A DNA stretch of 64,000 nt from Clostridium sp. OF03-18AA (GTDB lineage Bacteria > Bacillota > Clostridia > Lachnospirales > Lachnospiraceae): the NCBI RefSeq assembly GCF_003478035.1, contig NZ_QUEP01000006.1, forward strand, positions 1 to 64,000. The letters are read 5' to 3'. Position 1 is the first letter of the stretch, and each line of letters begins with the position of its first letter. The notes below the pieces were generated by a model. It was not told where the DNA came from, made no database searches, and was given only the letters and a program-made list of their open reading frames with translations. Positions 60,348-64,000 of the stretch are shown here, piece after piece. The position numbers were made by a program, and so were the translations under genes.

Positions 60348-61061
60348 ATGCTGCCTTATATTGCAGAGTTTCTTGGAACCATGATGCTTATCATCCTCGG
60401 TGATGGTGTTGTTGCAAACGTAAACCTCAACAAGTCCGGAATGAAAGGTGCAGGAGCTGTCCAGATCACACTGGCATGGGGCCTTGCGGTTCTGGTACCG
60501 GCATTTATCTTCGGAGAAGCTTCCGGCGCATCCTTTAATCCGGCACTCACAATCGCTCTTGCGGTTGACGGAAGTTTCGCATGGTCTATGGTGCCCGGAT
60601 ATGTGATCGCACAGATGGCAGGTGCATTTGTCGGCGCATCGATCGTTTACCTGCTCTTCAAGGGACAGTTTGACGCTACAGAAGATCCGGGAACAAAGCT
60701 TGGCGTATTCTGTACAGGTCCGTCGATCCCGAACACTGGATTAAACATTTTAAGCGAAGCAGTCGGTACATTTATCCTCGTTTTCGCGATCAAAGGTATC
60801 GGCAATGTAACAGGACTTTCCACAGGTGTTGATAAACTCTTCGTATTCGGAATTATCGTTTCCGTAGGTATGTCCCTCGGCGGACTTACCGGTTACGCGA
60901 TCAACCCGGCAAGAGACTTAGGACCTCGTCTTGCACATGCAGTCCTTCCGATCAAGGGCAAAGGCGATTCCAACTTCTCTTACGGTCTTGTAGTTCCGAT
61001 CGTTGGACCGATCATCGGTGCGATCGTGGCGGTTCTCCTTTATGGAGCGATCCCGTGGTAG
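60348..61061 (+). CDS. glpF: Glycerol uptake facilitator (aquaglyceroporin)
   Basis: This 237-residue MIP-family channel has six membrane helices and two half-helices bearing the pore motifs: SFNPALTIAL (first NPA) and GYAINPARDLGPR (second NPA followed by D, the glycerol-selective type). It lets glycerol diffuse in, where GlpK traps it. It has an AAAAGGGGG ribosome site. Confidence 0.96.
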   Translation: MLPYIAEFLGTMMLIILGDGVVANVNLNKSGMKGAGAVQITLAWGLAVLVPAFIFGEASGASFNPALTIALAVDGSFAWSMVPGYVIAQMAGAFVGASIVYLLFKGQFDATEDPGTKLGVFCTGPSIPNTGLNILSEAVGTFILVFAIKGIGNVTGLSTGVDKLFVFGIIVSVGMSLGGLTGYAINPARDLGPRLAHAVLPIKGKGDSNFSYGLVVPIVGPIIGAIVAVLLYGAIPW

Positions 61062-61120
61062 GATAAAAAACAGAGGGCTGTGCCCGGTGCAGTACAGCTT
61101 AATAATCAGATAATTATGGC

Positions 61121-61190
61121 ATGAGATGAGAGAGCCTGACAGGATAACCGCATAAGGGTATGCGTTTACTTGGTGGGCTCTTTTTTCTCA
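61121..61190 (+). promoter_or_regulatory. GlpP-type leader terminator (element 2) ahead of the glpA-like gene
   Basis: GAGAGCC (61130-61136) and GGGCTCT (61176-61182, followed by T residues) form the outer terminator stem. An inner hairpin CGCATA / TATGCG (61149-61164) precedes TTTACTTGGTGGGCTC. The inner hairpin followed by ACTTGGTG-x-GCTC matches element 1 at 57925-57980, so GlpP probably controls both. Confidence 0.7.
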
Positions 61191-61275
61191 AGGACGGACG
61201 CCGCCGGCTCCCCAAGGTTGTGGGATATGGCGGAAAACTTCTAAAAGAGACAGGATGTAAAGGAGTGAACGGTAA

Positions 61276-62712
61276 ATGTATGATGTGATCATAATCGGAG
61301 CAGGAGTAGCCGGGGCGGCATCTGCGAGAGAATTGTCGCACTATCAGGCAAAAATCTGCGTGCTGGAGAAAGAGGAGGATGTCTGCTGCGGTACTTCCAA
61401 GGCAAACAGCGCCATTGTCCACGCGGGCTATGACGCGGCAGAAGGCTCCCTGATGGCAAAACTCAATGTACACGGAAATGAAATGATGGAACAACTGTCG
61501 AAGGACCTGGATTTTCCGTTTAAGAGAAATGGTTCACTGGTAGTCTGCCTGCATGAAGACGAGATGCCGGGGCTTGAAGCTCTTTATAAAAGAGGAATCA
61601 CAAACGGAGTTCCGGGTCTCAGGATCTTAAACCGGGAAGAACTCCGGGCAATGGAGCCGAATATTTCCGATGAGGCATGCGCAGCTCTTTATGCGCCCAC
61701 GGGCGGAATCGTATGCCCGTTTAACTTAAATATCGCGATGGCGGAGAATGCCAACGCGAATGGAGTAGAATTCCATTTTGATACGGAGGTCACCGACTTA
61801 AGACCGGTGGAAGACGGCTGGGAGATCCGGACAAGCAAGGGCACGTATAAGACGCGGTATGTCGTGAACGCGGCGGGTGTCTACGCAGACAAATTCCACA
61901 ATATGGTAAGCAACAAGAAGATCCATATCACCCCAAGACGTGGAGATTACTGTCTGCTCGATAAAACTGCCGGAAATCATGTGAGCCATACGGTGTTTGC
62001 TCTTCCCGGAAAATACGGAAAAGGCGTTCTCGTGACTCCGACGGTCCACGGAAATCTGTTGGTGGGACCGACAGCGATCGATATTGAGAATAAAGAGGGA
62101 ACCAATACGACGAGAGAGGGCTTAAATGAGGTTATCACAAAGGCAGAGATGAATGTGAAGAACATCCCGATGCGTCAGGTGATCACTTCCTTCGCAGGAC
62201 TCCGTGCCCATGAGGATGGACACGAATTCTTGATCGGTGAGCTGGAGGACGCGAAAGGCTTTATTGATTGTGCGGGAATCGAGTCTCCGGGTCTGACAAG
62301 CTCCCCGGCGATCGGTGAGATGGTGGCGGGTATCCTGAAAGAGAAGATGGATCTCAGGGAAAAAGAGAACTTCATCGCGACGAGAAAAGGCGTTCTGAAC
62401 CCGAATACTTTAAGCAAGGAAGAACGGATCCAGTTAATCAAGGAAAAACCGGAGTACGGAAATATTATCTGCCGATGCGAGATGATCACGGAAGGTGAGA
62501 TCATTGATGCGATCCGAAGACCTTTAGGCGCAAAATCCTTAGATGGAGTAAAACGCAGAACAAGAGCCGGAATGGGGCGCTGCCAGGCAGGCTTCTGTTC
62601 CCCGAGAACTATGGAGATCCTTGCAAGAGAATGCCATAAGAGCATGTTTGAGATCACAAAATCCGGCGGAAACTCGCAGATCGTCAAGGGAATCAATAAG
62701 GATTCGTTATAA
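61276..62712 (+). CDS. glpA: FAD-dependent glycerol-3-phosphate dehydrogenase GlpA-like
   Basis: This 478-residue protein starts MYDVIIIGAGVAGAASAREL (FAD-binding Rossmann motif) and has the DAO-type body. The C-terminus has the [2Fe-2S] BFD-like domain IICRCEMITEGEIIDAIRRP followed by GRCQAGFC. It resembles GlpA and the LhgO-type family. In clostridia it accompanies a GlpB-like oxidoreductase and a DUF1667 protein, forming an anaerobic glycerol-3-phosphate dehydrogenase. AAAGGAG precedes the ATG. It follows leader element 2. Confidence 0.88.
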   Translation: MYDVIIIGAGVAGAASARELSHYQAKICVLEKEEDVCCGTSKANSAIVHAGYDAAEGSLMAKLNVHGNEMMEQLSKDLDFPFKRNGSLVVCLHEDEMPGLEALYKRGITNGVPGLRILNREELRAMEPNISDEACAALYAPTGGIVCPFNLNIAMAENANANGVEFHFDTEVTDLRPVEDGWEIRTSKGTYKTRYVVNAAGVYADKFHNMVSNKKIHITPRRGDYCLLDKTAGNHVSHTVFALPGKYGKGVLVTPTVHGNLLVGPTAIDIENKEGTNTTREGLNEVITKAEMNVKNIPMRQVITSFAGLRAHEDGHEFLIGELEDAKGFIDCAGIESPGLTSSPAIGEMVAGILKEKMDLREKENFIATRKGVLNPNTLSKEERIQLIKEKPEYGNIICRCEMITEGEIIDAIRRPLGAKSLDGVKRRTRAGMGRCQAGFCSPRTMEILARECHKSMFEITKSGGNSQIVKGINKDSL

Positions 62713-62729
62713 AAGGGAGGTGTCAGAGC

Positions 62730-63998
62730 ATGAAATCGTATGATATTGTGATCATCGGAGGCGGACCGGCGGGTCTTGCCGCTGCAGTTTCCGCGAAGAA
62801 AAACGGAATCGAGAGTATTCTGATCCTGGAACGTGACAGGGAGTTAGGCGGAATCTTAAACCAGTGCATTCATAACGGCTTTGGACTCCACACCTTCAAG
62901 GAAGAACTCACGGGTCCGGAGTACGCGGGACGGTTTATTAAACAGGCAGAAGAATTAAATATCGAGTATAAACTGAATACCATGGTCATGGATATCAGTG
63001 AGCAGAAGATCGTGACGGCCATGAACCGGGAGGAAGGTCTCTTTGAGATCCGGGCGAAGGCAGTGGTCCTCGCAATGGGATGCAGAGAGCGTTCAAGAGG
63101 CGCTTTAAACATTCCCGGATACCGCCCGGCGGGAATCTTCTCCGCAGGTACGGCCCAGAGACTTGTAAACATTGAGGGATATATGCCGGGACGCGAAGTT
63201 GTGATCTTAGGTTCCGGAGATATCGGACTCATCATGGCGAGACGAATGACGCTTGAGGGCGCGAAGGTTAAAGTCGTTGCGGAGCTGATGCCGTATTCCG
63301 GCGGATTAAAGAGAAATATCGTCCAGTGTCTCGATGATTATGGAATCCCGTTAAAGTTGAGCCATACGGTGGTGGACATCAAGGGAAAAGAGAGACTGGA
63401 AGGAATTACACTGGCCCAGGTAGACGGAAAAGGAAAGCCGATTCCCGGAACGGAAGAGGAATACAGCTGTGATACGCTGCTTCTCTCCGTCGGACTGATC
63501 CCGGAGAATGAGATATCCAGAGGAATGGGTGTGGACATGAACCCGGTGACATCCGGACCGAAGGTCAATGAGAGTCTTGAAACAAATATTGAGGGTGTTT
63601 TCGCCTGCGGAAATGTGCTTCATGTCCATGATCTCGTGGATTTTGTATCTGAGGAGGCGGCGATTGCCGGAAAGAATGCGGCGGCCTATGTGAAACAGGG
63701 CGAGAACCGTCCGTCCGGCGGACATGAGATCGTCTTAAAGCCGATCGAAGGTGTGCGCTACACAGTTCCTGGAACCATCGATCCAGCGAGAATGGACGAG
63801 GAGCTGACCGTCCGCTTCCGCGTGGGTGGTGTTTATAAGAACTGCTATGTGAGTGCGTATTTCGGTGACGAGCGTGTGATCCACAGAAAACGTCCGGTAG
63901 TGGCACCGGGGGAGATGGAGGAACTGAAATTCAAAAAGGCAGATCTTTTGAAATATCCGGATCTTGAGACGATCACGGTCAAAATCGAGGAGGCATAG
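62730..63998 (+). CDS. FAD-dependent pyridine nucleotide-disulfide-type oxidoreductase, GlpB-like partner
   Basis: This 422-residue protein has an N-terminal FAD motif (DIVIIGGGPAGLAAAVSAKK), NCIHNGFG after GGILNQC, and a second NAD(P)-binding motif (VVILGSGDIGLIMARRMTL). The C-terminal region has EGVFACGNVLHVHDLVDFV. It lies 17 nt after the GlpA-like gene and completes at the window edge; the expected DUF1667 partner would follow outside. It probably passes electrons from glycerol-3-phosphate oxidation to the next acceptor. Confidence 0.88.
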   Translation: MKSYDIVIIGGGPAGLAAAVSAKKNGIESILILERDRELGGILNQCIHNGFGLHTFKEELTGPEYAGRFIKQAEELNIEYKLNTMVMDISEQKIVTAMNREEGLFEIRAKAVVLAMGCRERSRGALNIPGYRPAGIFSAGTAQRLVNIEGYMPGREVVILGSGDIGLIMARRMTLEGAKVKVVAELMPYSGGLKRNIVQCLDDYGIPLKLSHTVVDIKGKERLEGITLAQVDGKGKPIPGTEEEYSCDTLLLSVGLIPENEISRGMGVDMNPVTSGPKVNESLETNIEGVFACGNVLHVHDLVDFVSEEAAIAGKNAAAYVKQGENRPSGGHEIVLKPIEGVRYTVPGTIDPARMDEELTVRFRVGGVYKNCYVSAYFGDERVIHRKRPVVAPGEMEELKFKKADLLKYPDLETITVKIEEA

Positions 63999-64000
63999 AC

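Overview
The window looks like a chromosomal segment of an anaerobic low-GC Gram-positive bacterium of the class Clostridia, probably a Lachnospiraceae-type gut organism. The evidence is the Clostridia-style Shine-Dalgarno sites (AAGGAGG), a complete V/A-type ATPase operon, the hybrid-cluster protein, GlpP antitermination of glycerol genes, KtrAB, LarE, a sporulation-type DacF carboxypeptidase and several Lachnospiraceae-typical small proteins. No species can be named from this alone.

Region 1 (1-~9890) is AT-rich and has the character of an integrated mobile element or accessory island. It opens inside a MobA/MobL relaxase gene whose tail is overlapped in another frame by a coiled-coil ORF and a DUF6040-type membrane protein. 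Next come a MarR/MATE efflux pair with a textbook operator-promoter, small membrane and hypothetical genes, a peptidase E-like gene framed by two copies of a 94-bp terminator-promoter cassette, a flavodoxin-type reductase fused to the tail of a lost gene, a DUF134-NifX fusion, and an oxidative-stress pair (bcp-yaaA). It closes with a truncated sigma-factor remnant.

Region 2 (~9890-18080) is GC-richer. A LysR regulator faces a six-gene operon: a PotB/PotC/PotA/PotD-like ABC importer followed by an adenine deaminase and a second amidohydrolase. This reads as uptake and deamination of a purine or related amino-heterocycle.

Region 3 (18200-23900) is a patch of small defensive or selfish modules and debris: a frameshifted antitoxin-like pseudogene, a MarR-MATE operon, an intact DUF3990 (ADP-ribosyltransferase-fold) toxin plus HTH antitoxin with a perfect palindromic operator, a RelA/SpoT-domain alarmone synthetase, and decayed LysR and M14-deacylase genes. 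The toxin-antitoxin locus and its broken relative share a PYH-x-MD motif and are the best candidates for a poorly described system.

Region 4 (23900-31450) carries KtrAB potassium uptake, hcp with an 18-bp perfect palindrome in its promoter, a VOC protein, a DEDDh exonuclease apparently made from a leaderless mRNA, and DacF.

Region 5 (31650-42260) is the V/A-type ATPase operon (H-C-I-K-F-E-A-B-D plus a DUF1461 membrane protein), facing a LysR gene across an intergenic palindrome. Region 6 (42370-54250) contains trmB, trxA, tRNA-Lys(CTT), a P1 peptidase, three M20 peptidases, a metallophosphoesterase, larE with a long structured leader, and a third MATE pump. Region 7 (54330-end) has a two-component system, an array of hairpins, and the glycerol regulon glpP-glpK-glpF-glpA/glpB-like, with two matching GlpP-type leader terminators.
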